Part shown: positions 1 through 7,382 of the stretch, in pieces
How positions within the stretch are numbered: position 1 is the stretch's first letter
Layout: the number at the start of each line of letters is the position of its first letter
NCBI GenBank assembly: GCA_009936895.1
Contig: JAACDS010000100.1
Coordinates: 1-10,864, forward strand
DNA: 10,864 bases
Source of the DNA: Pseudomonadota bacterium
GTDB lineage: Bacteria; Pseudomonadota; Gammaproteobacteria; Pseudomonadales; Azotimanducaceae
Direction: 5' to 3'
Made by a program: the position numbers and the translations under genes
Notes under the pieces: generated by a model
The model's input: the letters and a program-made list of their open reading frames with translations, nothing else
Database searches by the model: none
What the model was told of the DNA's origin: nothing

Positions 1-570
1 AACGACGCACCCTACCGTTGGTGCAGTGGTGAGCACGATGGTCTGCTGTTGTTGCCAGGCTCATTCAACCCGCCCCATGCGGGCCACCACCAGATGATGG
101 CGGTTGCCGAACAAGTCACTGGCAGAAGAGGGGCCTTCGAGCTAACCCTACGCAACGCCGACAAACCGGATCTCGATTACTTGTCTGTGCAGGAACGCTT
201 GGCTGCTCTTACCGATCGAGACGTATGGCTAACCAATCAGGCGACGTTTTCTGCAAAGGCCGAGCTGTTCCCCAACACCACCTTTGTCTTGGGCACCGAC
301 ACCATGGAGCGCATTGGGGAGACACGGTTTTATCATCACAGCGTGCAAGAACGCGACGCGGCGATTCAACGCCTGCAGGCGTTACATATTGAGTTTCTGG
401 TTTTCGGCCGCGCCGACAACGACGGGTTCGTGACACTCGAAGACATCGAGCTTCCTGATGCCCTGCGCCAGATGTGTCACAGCGTGCCAGAATCGGTCTA
501 CCGCAACGATTTATCTTCTTCCCAGATACGCGCAGAACGCGACATCAATAGGTTGGATTCTCAGGTATAA
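1..570 (+). CDS. NMN adenylyltransferase-like nucleotidyltransferase, C-terminal part (5' end outside window)
   Basis: The reading frame is open from base 1 to the TAA at 568-570, giving 189 residues with no in-frame ATG. The TTG at 49 lies inside conserved sequence, just before the motif, so it is not the start. The first nucleotidyltransferase motif GSFNPPHAGH is at window residues 20-29. FVLGTDT follows at 95-101, and SSSQIR at 172-177 matches the ISSTxIR motif that closes this fold. Together these indicate transfer of a nucleotidyl group, as in NMN or nicotinate mononucleotide adenylyltransferases of NAD synthesis. The middle (NADKP, KAELFP, VLGTDT) resembles, from memory, a plant/fungal family of NMNAT-like proteins, some with an N-terminal CinA-like domain. 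Sequence continuing upstream of the motif fits a second domain outside the window, but that is inference. Substrate is unproven. The tail overlaps the convergent MATE gene by 26 bases. Confidence 0.8.
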   Translation, partial: NDAPYRWCSGEHDGLLLLPGSFNPPHAGHHQMMAVAEQVTGRRGAFELTLRNADKPDLDYLSVQERLAALTDRDVWLTNQATFSAKAELFPNTTFVLGTDTMERIGETRFYHHSVQERDAAIQRLQALHIEFLVFGRADNDGFVTLEDIELPDALRQMCHSVPESVYRNDLSSSQIRAERDINRLDSQV

Positions 571-1954
571 TCGTTTTCCAGCGACCCTGTCGGAAACGCC
601 AGATCAACATCATGCCTTTCAGTACGTAGTCGCCAATCAGCGCTGCGTAGACCCAGATCACAGGTAGACCGAGGTACGCGGCAATCGCCGCCAAACCACA
701 GCGCATCACCAACAGGCCAAGAATCGTCGTGATTAACGGGAATCGTGTGTCACCGGCACCGCGCAACGCGCCGCCAATGGCAAACTCCACCGCCAACAAG
801 GGCATCATGGCCCCTAAGACGTAAATAAACTGCACGGTATACTCGATCGTCAGAGCACCGGTACCAATAAAGTACTCAGCCAACGCTTCTGCATAGAGCA
901 TAACGCCAAGACCAATGCACCCCATGGAGACGATGGCCAGCCACATCGATCGCCAGCCGCTGCGCGCCGCACCGGCGAAGTCCTTAGCCCCCAAATGCTG
1001 GCCAACCAAGGTCGATCCTGCGATCGAGAAGCCAAAGCCAACGGTCATACAGACCGCCAGTATGTTCACACCAATATTGTAGGCCGCAAATGCTTCAGTG
1101 CCGTAGTTATTGCCGATCACGATCAGAAAAATAAAGAAGCCCAACTGAAATACGCCCTGCTCCAAGGCCGCCGGATAACCGATATCCACCAGTTGCCTCA
1201 GCCTGGCTCGACGCCACCAACCACCAGTGACGTGTCGCACCCGAAATTTTTGCCGCACCCACAGGGTCATCAACACCAGGGTGCCTAGCGAAAATGCAAT
1301 ACCTGCGGCCACGGCGGCTCCAGCAACACCCATTTCTGGCATGCCCCAGCGTCCAAAAATGAAGGCGTAGAGTAGCGGCAGATTCATGACGTTAATGCCT
1401 GCCGCGATCCACAGTGGTGACCAAGCATCACCAGACGCACGCAGCGCGGCGCTGAGAATCAACATGCCAGCAAAAGCGATATTGAAAAACGACAGCCACC
1501 GGATATTACGGGTGGCCATGGCCAAGGTCTCGTCGTCCAACCCAAACACACCGGCCAGAGAACCGGCAAATATGAAACCCAAAACCGCTACCACCGCGGC
1601 CAAACCGCCACCCAGCACCAGAGATGCCATGGTGACCCGGCTGGCTTCTTGATAGTCGCCTGCGCCCCAAGCGCGAGCTACCAACGCGGTGGTGCCCGCG
1701 CTCACCGCCATCAGCACCGCCAACATAGCGAACATGACACGTTGCCCAGCGCCTACGGCAGCCAGCGCTTGAGGGCCCAGCTCACCCACAAACTTGGTTT
1801 GCACCATGCCCACAATGGTGTAACTCAAGTTGCCCAAGATACTGGGCAACGCCAATTCCCAGATAGATGGGCGCTCAGCCGCATCACCCAGTGAAGCTGC
1901 AGTCTGCTGGCGTGCGTTTGGAGCTTGATCTGTTTCTTGTTCGGCGTCGCTCAC
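545..1954 (-). CDS. MATE-family multidrug/toxin efflux transporter
   Basis: This 469-residue protein has the usual size of MATE transporters (NorM/DinF-like), which export cationic drugs or metabolites across the inner membrane using a Na+ or H+ gradient. It has about a dozen hydrophobic stretches arranged as two similar halves, roughly residues 30-190 and 255-415. Each half shows MATE-like features: an early LALPSILGNL helix, the loop FVGELGPQALAAVGAG, ALRASGDAWSPL ending half one, and ALRGAGDTRFPL at the matching place in half two. The N-terminal 28 residues are polar and cytoplasmic. The start is GTG at 1954; an in-frame stop lies four codons upstream (1964-1966), so no longer form exists. 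The Shine-Dalgarno signal is weak. The protein ends at TGA (545-547), inside the 3' end of the convergent gene. The substrate cannot be predicted from the sequence. Confidence 0.93.
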   Translation of the reverse strand: MSDAEQETDQAPNARQQTAASLGDAAERPSIWELALPSILGNLSYTIVGMVQTKFVGELGPQALAAVGAGQRVMFAMLAVLMAVSAGTTALVARAWGAGDYQEASRVTMASLVLGGGLAAVVAVLGFIFAGSLAGVFGLDDETLAMATRNIRWLSFFNIAFAGMLILSAALRASGDAWSPLWIAAGINVMNLPLLYAFIFGRWGMPEMGVAGAAVAAGIAFSLGTLVLMTLWVRQKFRVRHVTGGWWRRARLRQLVDIGYPAALEQGVFQLGFFIFLIVIGNNYGTEAFAAYNIGVNILAVCMTVGFGFSIAGSTLVGQHLGAKDFAGAARSGWRSMWLAIVSMGCIGLGVMLYAEALAEYFIGTGALTIEYTVQFIYVLGAMMPLLAVEFAIGGALRGAGDTRFPLITTILGLLVMRCGLAAIAAYLGLPVIWVYAALIGDYVLKGMMLIWRFRQGRWKTIIPENPTY

Positions 1955-2145
1955 AGTATGCGGTTACTCGATATTGGCGTTGCTCCGCTCAACTCATTTG
2001 GAATTCGCCAACGTAGCAAGCAGCGCACCAGTTTAGCGCCATTGTCAGCGGTGCCTAGAGAAAAAAGCACGATAATGCTACTGCTTCAGCCATTGTTTTC
2101 GCCGGAACAAACAGACAGTCTTGGCCGGCAACTCAATTCGTTACT

Positions 2146-2150
2146 GGAGA
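2146..2150 (+). promoter_or_regulatory. Ribosome binding site deciding the LLM oxidoreductase start
   Basis: GGAGA lies 5 bases before the ATG at 2156. The open frame extends further upstream to 1925, but only this ATG has a good Shine-Dalgarno sequence, and family-like sequence begins directly after it. Confidence 0.75.
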
Positions 2151-2155
2151 GTATT

Positions 2156-3031
2156 ATGGAAGTCGGAAAGTTAGGCGTCTGGTATTTCTTTGATGGTGTT
2201 AGCTCACCGGATGCCGCGAGTTCGGCAAAACGTCTGGAGGAACTTGGTTACGACACCCTCTGGCTACCCGAAACGGTGGGTAAAAACCCCTTCGTTCTTG
2301 CGTCATGGCTACTGGCCAATACCAGCAAACTGAAGCTGGCTACTGGAATCGCCAACATTTACCACCGCGAGCCCACCGTGAGCCGCGCACTGCAGTACAC
2401 CTTGGCAGAGCAGTCTGGCGACCGCTTTATGATGGCCATTGGCGTATCTCACAAGCCATTGGTGGAGGGCGTGCGAAAGTTGGAATACGGCCCGCCCGTA
2501 GCAACCATGCGCAATTATCTTGAGCAAATGGGGACAGCCCCGTATACGGCGGTACGCGAGGAAACCGATCCGCTAACGCTGATTGCCGCCCTGGGCCCGA
2601 AAATGCTGGAGTTGGCCAAAACACATACCCAAGGCGCGCATCCGTACTTCACCGGACCTTCGCATACGAAGATGGCCCGGGACATTCTCGGTGAGGGCCC
2701 GCTGCTTTGCGTCGAGCAGAAAGTGATTTTGGAAACCGATGCAGACAAAGCGCGGGAACTGGGACGCCCAATCGCTAAGATCTATAACCGTCTGCCGAAC
2801 TACCGCAACAACTGGCTGCGCATGGGGCTGACCGAGGACGACATCGACAATCTCAGCGATCGTTTCATTGACGAGACATTTGCCTGGGGCGATGCGGATG
2901 CTCTGCGCGAGCGCATCAACGAGCATATGGAAGCCGGAGCGGATCATGTGTGCATTCAGCCGATCAACACCAACGGCAACATTGGTGAATTGGATTGGAC
3001 ATGCCTTGAGGCCCTATCACCGGCGGGCTAA
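2156..3031 (+). CDS. Luciferase-like (LLM class) flavin/F420-type oxidoreductase
   Basis: The protein is 291 residues from the ATG at 2156. It has the TIM-barrel pattern of luciferase-like monooxygenases: strand 1 with GVWYFFDG (7-14), ELGYDTLWLPE (29-39), LATGIANIYHREP (61-73), LAEQSGDRFMMAIGVSH (83-99), and a late barrel segment GADHVCIQPI (261-270). The order and wording resemble the subgroup named probable F420-dependent oxidoreductase, MSMEG_4141 family (TIGR03620), as I recall it. Such enzymes use reduced F420 or FMN to oxidise or reduce small organic substrates in the cytoplasm. The cofactor cannot be read here; the flavin reductase gene nearby would fit an FMN-dependent enzyme, but this is inference. 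The gene is convergent with the nitronate monooxygenase gene and divergent from the MATE gene, with a 201-base upstream gap in which I see no convincing promoter. Confidence 0.88.
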   Translation: MEVGKLGVWYFFDGVSSPDAASSAKRLEELGYDTLWLPETVGKNPFVLASWLLANTSKLKLATGIANIYHREPTVSRALQYTLAEQSGDRFMMAIGVSHKPLVEGVRKLEYGPPVATMRNYLEQMGTAPYTAVREETDPLTLIAALGPKMLELAKTHTQGAHPYFTGPSHTKMARDILGEGPLLCVEQKVILETDADKARELGRPIAKIYNRLPNYRNNWLRMGLTEDDIDNLSDRFIDETFAWGDADALRERINEHMEAGADHVCIQPINTNGNIGELDWTCLEALSPAG

Positions 3032-3041
3032 TCCGAGAGTG

Positions 3042-3058
3042 GGGCCGCACCGCGGCCC
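3042..3058 (+). terminator. GC-rich hairpin between convergent genes, possible terminator
   Basis: Seven paired bases, GGGCCGC (3042-3048) and GCGGCCC (3052-3058), surround a three-base ACC loop, 10 bases after the LLM oxidoreductase stop. A short AGA/TCT pairing could lengthen the stem. The downstream plus strand is pyrimidine-rich, with TTTT at 3071-3074, but there is no T-run directly after the stem and none on the minus strand. It is a weak intrinsic terminator candidate. Confidence 0.4.
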
Positions 3059-3093
3059 TCTACCAGCCTCTTTTACCTGAGCTTTCGAGGACT

Positions 3094-4218
3094 TTACCGG
3101 CCCAACAGGTTGGTCGTGCCAGACAGCGCCTGCTCTGCGCCCCAGACCAGCTCGTCAAAGATCTCCTTGGCGGGACGAACCGCCTTAATCATGCCAATCC
3201 CCTGGCCAGCAAAGCCAGGATTCACATCTCCCCGCCCGCTCTTGTTCGCAGCGGCCATTACTGGGCCAGAAATCATACCCTGATAGGGCATCGGCAGCGG
3301 TTCTACGTCTTCCCGCAACCAGTGTTCCGTCCACTTAGAGCGGATAATTCGAGCGGGCTTGCCCGTCACCGTGCGCGAGACCGAGGTTCCTTCCTCTGTC
3401 GCATCGACAATGGCCTGTTTTTGGAAGTCGAAGATATTCGCTTCTTCGGAGGCGAGGAATGCGGAGCCAACCCAAACACCTTCCGCCCCCAGCATCAAGG
3501 CGGCGGCAACGCCGCGGCCATCCGAAATCCCTCCGGCACCCAGTACTGGCGTATCGCCAACGGCATCCACTACCTGCGGAATCAGTGCCATGGTGCCCAC
3601 CGGCGAGTTGTGACCACCGCCGTCGTGACCTTGTGCCACGATAATATCGAGACCCGACGACTTCACCTGAATCGCGTGTCGAACCGCGCCTACCACCGCC
3701 ATCACCTTGGTGCCGTTTGCACGCAATTCATCCATCCACGGCCCAGGGTTACCCAAGCCGGATGCGTATACGGGAACTCGCTCTTGGATGACCACTTCCA
3801 TCTGAGCTTCAAAAAACTCTTTAGTGAAGAGCGGCGGCTCATCGTCATCAGGCCCGCGCGGCTGGCTGCCAGGCTCCGGCGGCTCCAAACCTTCTTTACG
3901 CATAAATTCTTCCGCAAAGGCCTGACGCTCTGGCAACAAATCGCGTGGCGTCGGACCGTCATTGTCTTCGTAGTTCGCCCGTCGTACGGAAGCCGGCAGC
4001 AGGGTATCGACACCGAAGGGCTTGTCCGTCATCTCGCGGGTTTGACGAATCCATTCTCGCAGCTGACGTGGGCCACAGGCCGCCGCTCCTAGGACACCAA
4101 GGCCTCCGGCATTAGACACAGCGGCCGCCAACGACGGGCTACTGGCACCGCCCATACCTGCTAGAACGATTGGATGATCAATCTCTAGAATCTCACAGAC
4201 ACGACTTTGTAACTTCAT
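3094..4218 (-). CDS. Nitronate monooxygenase family (2-nitropropane dioxygenase-like) FMN protein
   Basis: The 374-residue protein resembles nitronate monooxygenases, FMN TIM-barrel enzymes that oxidise alkyl nitronates; related proteins act as NADH:quinone or enoyl-ACP reductases. Visible features are the N-terminal strand HPIVLAGMGG (15-24), SNAGGLGVLG (35-44), the active-site stretch VAQGHDGGGH (194-203), and the FMN phosphate-binding region GAGGISDGRG (227-236) followed by LGAEGVWVGSAFL (243-255). Residues about 82-132 form an acidic, proline-rich insertion (GLEPPEPGSQPRGPDDDEPP) between early barrel elements. The ATG at 4218 has a strong Shine-Dalgarno sequence, GGGAGGGG, at 4223-4230 on the minus strand. 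The gene lies 72 bases downstream of the flavin reductase gene on the same strand, probably in the same transcript. Family assignment is firm; the real substrate is not known. Confidence 0.9.
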   Translation of the reverse strand: MKLQSRVCEILEIDHPIVLAGMGGASSPSLAAAVSNAGGLGVLGAAACGPRQLREWIRQTREMTDKPFGVDTLLPASVRRANYEDNDGPTPRDLLPERQAFAEEFMRKEGLEPPEPGSQPRGPDDDEPPLFTKEFFEAQMEVVIQERVPVYASGLGNPGPWMDELRANGTKVMAVVGAVRHAIQVKSSGLDIIVAQGHDGGGHNSPVGTMALIPQVVDAVGDTPVLGAGGISDGRGVAAALMLGAEGVWVGSAFLASEEANIFDFQKQAIVDATEEGTSVSRTVTGKPARIIRSKWTEHWLREDVEPLPMPYQGMISGPVMAAANKSGRGDVNPGFAGQGIGMIKAVRPAKEIFDELVWGAEQALSGTTNLLGR

Positions 4219-4290
4219 GATTCCCCTCCCAGGTCTCTCGGCTATTTACTTGTTATCCCTTCGCCTCTCTGTCGCTTTCCTGCTGCAACG

Positions 4291-4782
4291 TTAGGCGAAA
4301 GAACCGTACACACTTCTAAAATACAGCAACGGTGCGGCTTCGTTTCTGACGCGCTGGTAGCCCTGCACCCGACCTACCACAATCGTATGATCTCCTGCGT
4401 CATGTTCGGCCTCGACGGAGCATTCAATAAACACTAAGACGTCTTCTAGCATGGGCGCTCCCGTCGCACCGGACCGCCAATTAACGTTGGCGAATTTGTC
4501 ATGTCCAGACTGCGCCATATCATTGCAAACGCTCTGCTGATCCTCGCCGAGGATGTTAATGCCAAAATTACCGCTCTCGCGAATCCTTGGCCAACTAGAC
4601 GACAACTTCCCAGGACAAAACGCCACCATGGGCGGGTCCAGCGACAACGAGACAAAGGACTGCGCAGCAAACCCGATGGGTTCCCCCTCCAGCAGCCCAG
4701 TGACAACGACGACGCCTGTGGCGAAATTTCCCATGGTTTGTCTAAAGGCAGTTTGATCGAACACTGCGGCCTGCTCACTCAT
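4291..4782 (-). CDS. Flavin reductase-like (FMN-binding split-barrel) protein
   Basis: From the ATG at 4782 the protein has 163 residues, typical of small flavin reductase components (HpaC-like) that use NAD(P)H to make FMNH2 or FADH2 for a partner monooxygenase. Visible family features are FRQTMGNFATGVVVVTG (13-29), the flavin-binding segment GFAAQSFVSLSLDPPMVAF (37-55), SGNFGINIL (70-78), DHTIVVGRV (131-139) and PLLYFRSVYG (151-160). The frame extends 20 codons upstream, but only this ATG has a close Shine-Dalgarno sequence (AGGA at 4789-4792), and the extra codons run into the palindrome at 4813-4839. It is the first gene of a leftward pair with the nitronate monooxygenase gene. It may serve the LLM oxidoreductase or another enzyme; the partner is inferred only from proximity. 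The palindrome 30 bases upstream could control it. Confidence 0.88.
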   Translation of the reverse strand: MSEQAAVFDQTAFRQTMGNFATGVVVVTGLLEGEPIGFAAQSFVSLSLDPPMVAFCPGKLSSSWPRIRESGNFGINILGEDQQSVCNDMAQSGHDKFANVNWRSGATGAPMLEDVLVFIECSVEAEHDAGDHTIVVGRVQGYQRVRNEAAPLLYFRSVYGSFA

Positions 4783-4788
4783 TAGGTT

Positions 4789-4792
4789 TCCT
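4789..4792 (-). promoter_or_regulatory. Ribosome binding site deciding the flavin reductase start
   Basis: On the minus strand AGGA precedes the ATG at 4782 with six bases between. It supports the shorter 163-residue form over the frame's upstream ATG at 4842. Confidence 0.7.
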
Positions 4793-4812
4793 AAATCAGC
4801 TATTAGATGACT

Positions 4813-4839
4813 ATATCGAACCATTAATGGTTTCGATAT
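4813..4839. promoter_or_regulatory. Near-perfect 27-base palindrome, probable operator in a divergent promoter region
   Basis: The arms are ATATCGAA (4813-4820) and TTTCGATAT (4831-4839), flanking a perfect ten-base palindrome CCATTAATGG (4821-4830). The only asymmetry is one extra base in the right arm. It lies in the 158-base gap between the divergent flavin reductase and lemA genes, 30 bases from the former start and 101 from the latter. Low GC in the core and full two-fold symmetry suggest a site for a dimeric regulator such as a TetR-, MarR- or LysR-type protein. There is no T-run, so a terminator is unlikely. No regulator gene lies in the window. I cannot place convincing -35 and -10 boxes for either gene. 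Confidence 0.6.
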
Positions 4840-4929
4840 CACGTGAAATGCTGCCGTTACGCCAAGGAATTTTTACTTTGCGCACATAAAACCGCATGAT
4901 GAAACATCCAAGGCTAACGGGTATCTCCC

Positions 4930-4934
4930 AGGGG
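4930..4934 (+). promoter_or_regulatory. Ribosome binding site deciding the lemA start
   Basis: AGGGG sits six bases before the ATG at 4941. The in-frame ATGs at 4896 and 4899 lack such a signal and would put polar residues ahead of the membrane anchor. Confidence 0.7.
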
Positions 4935-4940
4935 TTTTTC

Positions 4941-5531
4941 ATGGAATTTGTGGTTATTTTAATCGTGCTGGCGATGCTGGCCTTTTGGGTCGCGCGAATC
5001 TACAACCAACTGGTAGAACTAAAAAACCGACACGAAAACGGGTTTTCACAAATCGAAATACAGCTCAAACGGCGTTATGACCTGATTCCGAATCTGGTGG
5101 AAACTGCCAAGGCTTATATGGGCCACGAGCGCGAAACCCTTGAAGCGGTGATCAGCGCTCGCAATGATGCAGCCGCCGGACTCGCTGCCGCGGCGGGCAA
5201 CCCCGGAGACGCCGACGCTATCAAGGAACTGGCTGGTGCCGAGGGCATCCTAAGCGGTGCCATGAGCCGTTTTAACGTCACCATGGAGGCCTATCCTGAT
5301 CTTAAGGCCAGTGCCAACATGGCCCAGCTTTCCGAAGAACTGACCACCACTGAAAACAAGGTCGCGTTTGCGCGACAGGCGTTTAACGATCAAGTCACCG
5401 AGTTCAATACCTATCGCAGCTCATTCCCGCCGATACTGTTTGCCAACACGTTCGGGTTCAATAATGACGCCGCCTTATTGGAGTTTGAAGACTCCCAAGA
5501 AATTCAGGCTGCCCCAAAGGTCTCTTTCTAG
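4941..5531 (+). CDS. lemA: LemA family membrane-anchored protein
   Basis: The protein is 196 residues from the ATG at 4941, normal for LemA. A single hydrophobic N-terminal segment (about 2-20) anchors it in the inner membrane, followed by a long helical domain. The family signature QLKRRYDLIPNLVE is at 41-54 and the C-terminal block FND-x5-FNTY-x2-SFPP with FANTFGF at 149-173. The molecular function of LemA proteins is not well defined; they are often encoded beside M48 metallopeptidases, as here, and may act as partners or adaptors in envelope protein quality control. The next gene starts 3 bases after this stop, so the two are surely cotranscribed. The name lemA here means the LemA-domain family and not the GacS sensor kinase that once had the same name. 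Confidence 0.93.
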   Translation: MEFVVILIVLAMLAFWVARIYNQLVELKNRHENGFSQIEIQLKRRYDLIPNLVETAKAYMGHERETLEAVISARNDAAAGLAAAAGNPGDADAIKELAGAEGILSGAMSRFNVTMEAYPDLKASANMAQLSEELTTTENKVAFARQAFNDQVTEFNTYRSSFPPILFANTFGFNNDAALLEFEDSQEIQAAPKVSF

Positions 5532-5534
5532 CCG

Positions 5535-7382
5535 ATGAATTTTTTTCAGGCACAGAATAAAGCTCGGCATAACACCCGTCTGCTGACCTTGCTCTTTGTC
5601 GGTGCCGTGACGTCGTTGGTCGTTTTGACCAATTTGCTCGTGCTACTGTTTTTTACCGACAGCCGACCGGGCATGTCTATTACTGCGCAAATCGCTAACG
5701 CCCCCGACGAGCTGTGGCTGTATACCAGCCTCGGGGTTATCGGCTTAATTGCAGTTGCCAGCGGCTTCAAATTTTTGGCCCTGCAAGGGGGTGGCAAAGC
5801 CGTGGCTGAGTCGCTTGGCGGCGTGCTGATTCATCAAAATACCCGTGACCCTAAACAGCGCCAACTGCTAAACGTGGTTGAAGAAATGGCCATAGCCGCT
5901 GGTATGCCGGTACCACCCGTTTACTTAATCCGCGAGAACAGTATCAATGCCTTCGCCGCCGGCTTTAGCATTCACGACGCCGTGATCGGCATCAATCAAG
6001 GCACCATTGATCTGCTCGACCGAGCGGAGTTACAAGGGGTCGTCGCCCATGAATTCAGCCATATTTTAAACGGTGACATGCGCATCAATCTTCGCATCAT
6101 TGCCCTGCTCAACGGCATTTTGATCCTCGGCATTATTGGCGGCGGTTTGATGCGCGGTTCCATGTTCAGCCGCTCCCGTGACCGCGGTGGCTTGATCGCA
6201 CTGGGGGTTGGCCTATTGATCATTGGTTATGGCGGAACGTTCTTTGGCCAGATCATCAAGGCAGCAGTAAGCCGTCAACGCGAATATCTCGCAGATGCCA
6301 GCGCCGTACAGTTCACACGATCCTCTCAAGGTATTGCCAACGCGCTGAAAAAGATTGGTGCGCACAGCAATGGCTCCCAGATCGAGGCGCCAAACGCGGA
6401 CGAAAACAGTCATTTATTTTTTGGTGCCATTAAATCGTTCAGCGGCATGATGGCAACCCACCCGCCCTTAGATGCACGCATCCAGGCATTGGATCCAAAT
6501 TACAAGCCCAGCAAAGAACGCAAATTCCATTCCTCCAGTTCTGCTTTAGCAGGCGCATCAAGCTTCGCAGGAGGCGCGGCTAGTGCACCTGTCAGTCAAT
6601 CCAGCGGCAGTGCAAGTCTCGGCACCGCTCAGCGTCTTTTGACGACGGCAAATGTCAAATTGAACCAAGCCAGTCATGACACCTTTGAGGCGAGAGCCTT
6701 GGTGTACGCGATGCTACTTAGCGACAACACACAGACACGCGACGCGCAGATTCAACTCATTGCTCAGAATGCCGAGGCCGGCGTACCGGACTTGGTGCCG
6801 GATATCTATCAACACATTCGGCAACAGGACCAACAGCACAAACTTCTGCACCTCGACCAAGCCATGCCAACCTTGAAAGAAATGTCGAAGCACCAGTATC
6901 ACCGGTTTTATAACCTCACCGGCGAACTGATCGTTGCTGATCAAGCGGTAGACATGTTTGAGTGGGTGGTGCATCGCGTCATCACACAAGAGCTTTACGC
7001 TCACTTCGTGAAACCCTTTCGCAGCGCGGGCAGGATCACCCGAGCGCGCAAAGTGCATAAGCCAGCGAGCCTCGTTTTGTCTCTACTTGCGGCGGTAGGG
7101 AGCACCAATGAAGATCAGCGGCAGTTGGCCTACGAGCGCGGCGCAGAGCACTGGGGGGAAATGCTGCCCATGACGCATCTTGAACACTTCGACTACCAAA
7201 AGCTGAATCAGGCTCTCGACATGCTTCGCGACCTGAACGCCGACTTAACACAGCGCTTCATCGATTCCTGCACTCATGTTGTCAACGCCGATGGTGAACT
7301 CACCGGTGACGAATTCGCCTTAATCAAAGGCGTGGCGACCACATTGGGATGTCCGCTTCCGCCACTTGAATCTAACGCATGA
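5535..7382 (+). CDS. M48 family membrane zinc metallopeptidase with C-terminal TerB-like extension
   Basis: The 615-residue protein is HtpX-like, a membrane protease of the M48 family involved in quality control of membrane proteins. Two N-terminal membrane segments (about 17-40 and 62-83) precede the catalytic domain. The zinc motif HEFSH is at 172-176, with the third ligand probably Glu250 in REYLADASA. Two further hydrophobic segments (about 188-206 and 219-242) lie between them, as in HtpX. THPPLDARIQAL (308-319) is the usual end of M48 domains. After it come a Ser/Ala/Gly-rich linker (333-362) and a soluble C-terminal part to 615, making the protein about twice the length of HtpX. Its end, with VNADGELTGDEFALIKGVA and GCPLPP (582-610), looks like a TerB-type helical domain. 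The start is 3 bases after lemA with only a distant AAGG, suggesting coupled translation. Its stop overlaps the ppx start. Confidence 0.9.
   Translation: MNFFQAQNKARHNTRLLTLLFVGAVTSLVVLTNLLVLLFFTDSRPGMSITAQIANAPDELWLYTSLGVIGLIAVASGFKFLALQGGGKAVAESLGGVLIHQNTRDPKQRQLLNVVEEMAIAAGMPVPPVYLIRENSINAFAAGFSIHDAVIGINQGTIDLLDRAELQGVVAHEFSHILNGDMRINLRIIALLNGILILGIIGGGLMRGSMFSRSRDRGGLIALGVGLLIIGYGGTFFGQIIKAAVSRQREYLADASAVQFTRSSQGIANALKKIGAHSNGSQIEAPNADENSHLFFGAIKSFSGMMATHPPLDARIQALDPNYKPSKERKFHSSSSALAGASSFAGGAASAPVSQSSGSASLGTAQRLLTTANVKLNQASHDTFEARALVYAMLLSDNTQTRDAQIQLIAQNAEAGVPDLVPDIYQHIRQQDQQHKLLHLDQAMPTLKEMSKHQYHRFYNLTGELIVADQAVDMFEWVVHRVITQELYAHFVKPFRSAGRITRARKVHKPASLVLSLLAAVGSTNEDQRQLAYERGAEHWGEMLPMTHLEHFDYQKLNQALDMLRDLNADLTQRFIDSCTHVVNADGELTGDEFALIKGVATTLGCPLPPLESNA

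Noticed and set aside
2042..2076. Promoter-like pair TTGTCA and GATAAT upstream of the LLM gene
   Set aside because: The spacing is 23 bases, too long for a sigma-70 promoter, and no alternative -35 box lies at the right distance.
1925..2155. Upstream extension of the LLM oxidoreductase frame
   Set aside because: It overlaps the MATE gene start, lacks a ribosome binding site and shows no family-like sequence. The ATG at 2156 has a good one.
2573..2947. A 124-codon minus-strand open frame
   Set aside because: It lies wholly antisense to the LLM oxidoreductase gene with no motif or ribosome binding site.
3322..4092. A 256-codon open frame on the plus strand
   Set aside because: It is antisense to the well-supported nitronate monooxygenase-like gene. 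Its translation is rich in Arg and His and has no family resemblance.
4783..4842. Upstream 20-codon extension of the flavin reductase frame
   Set aside because: It runs through the palindrome, is unlike the family N-terminus, and a better start with AGGA lies at 4782.
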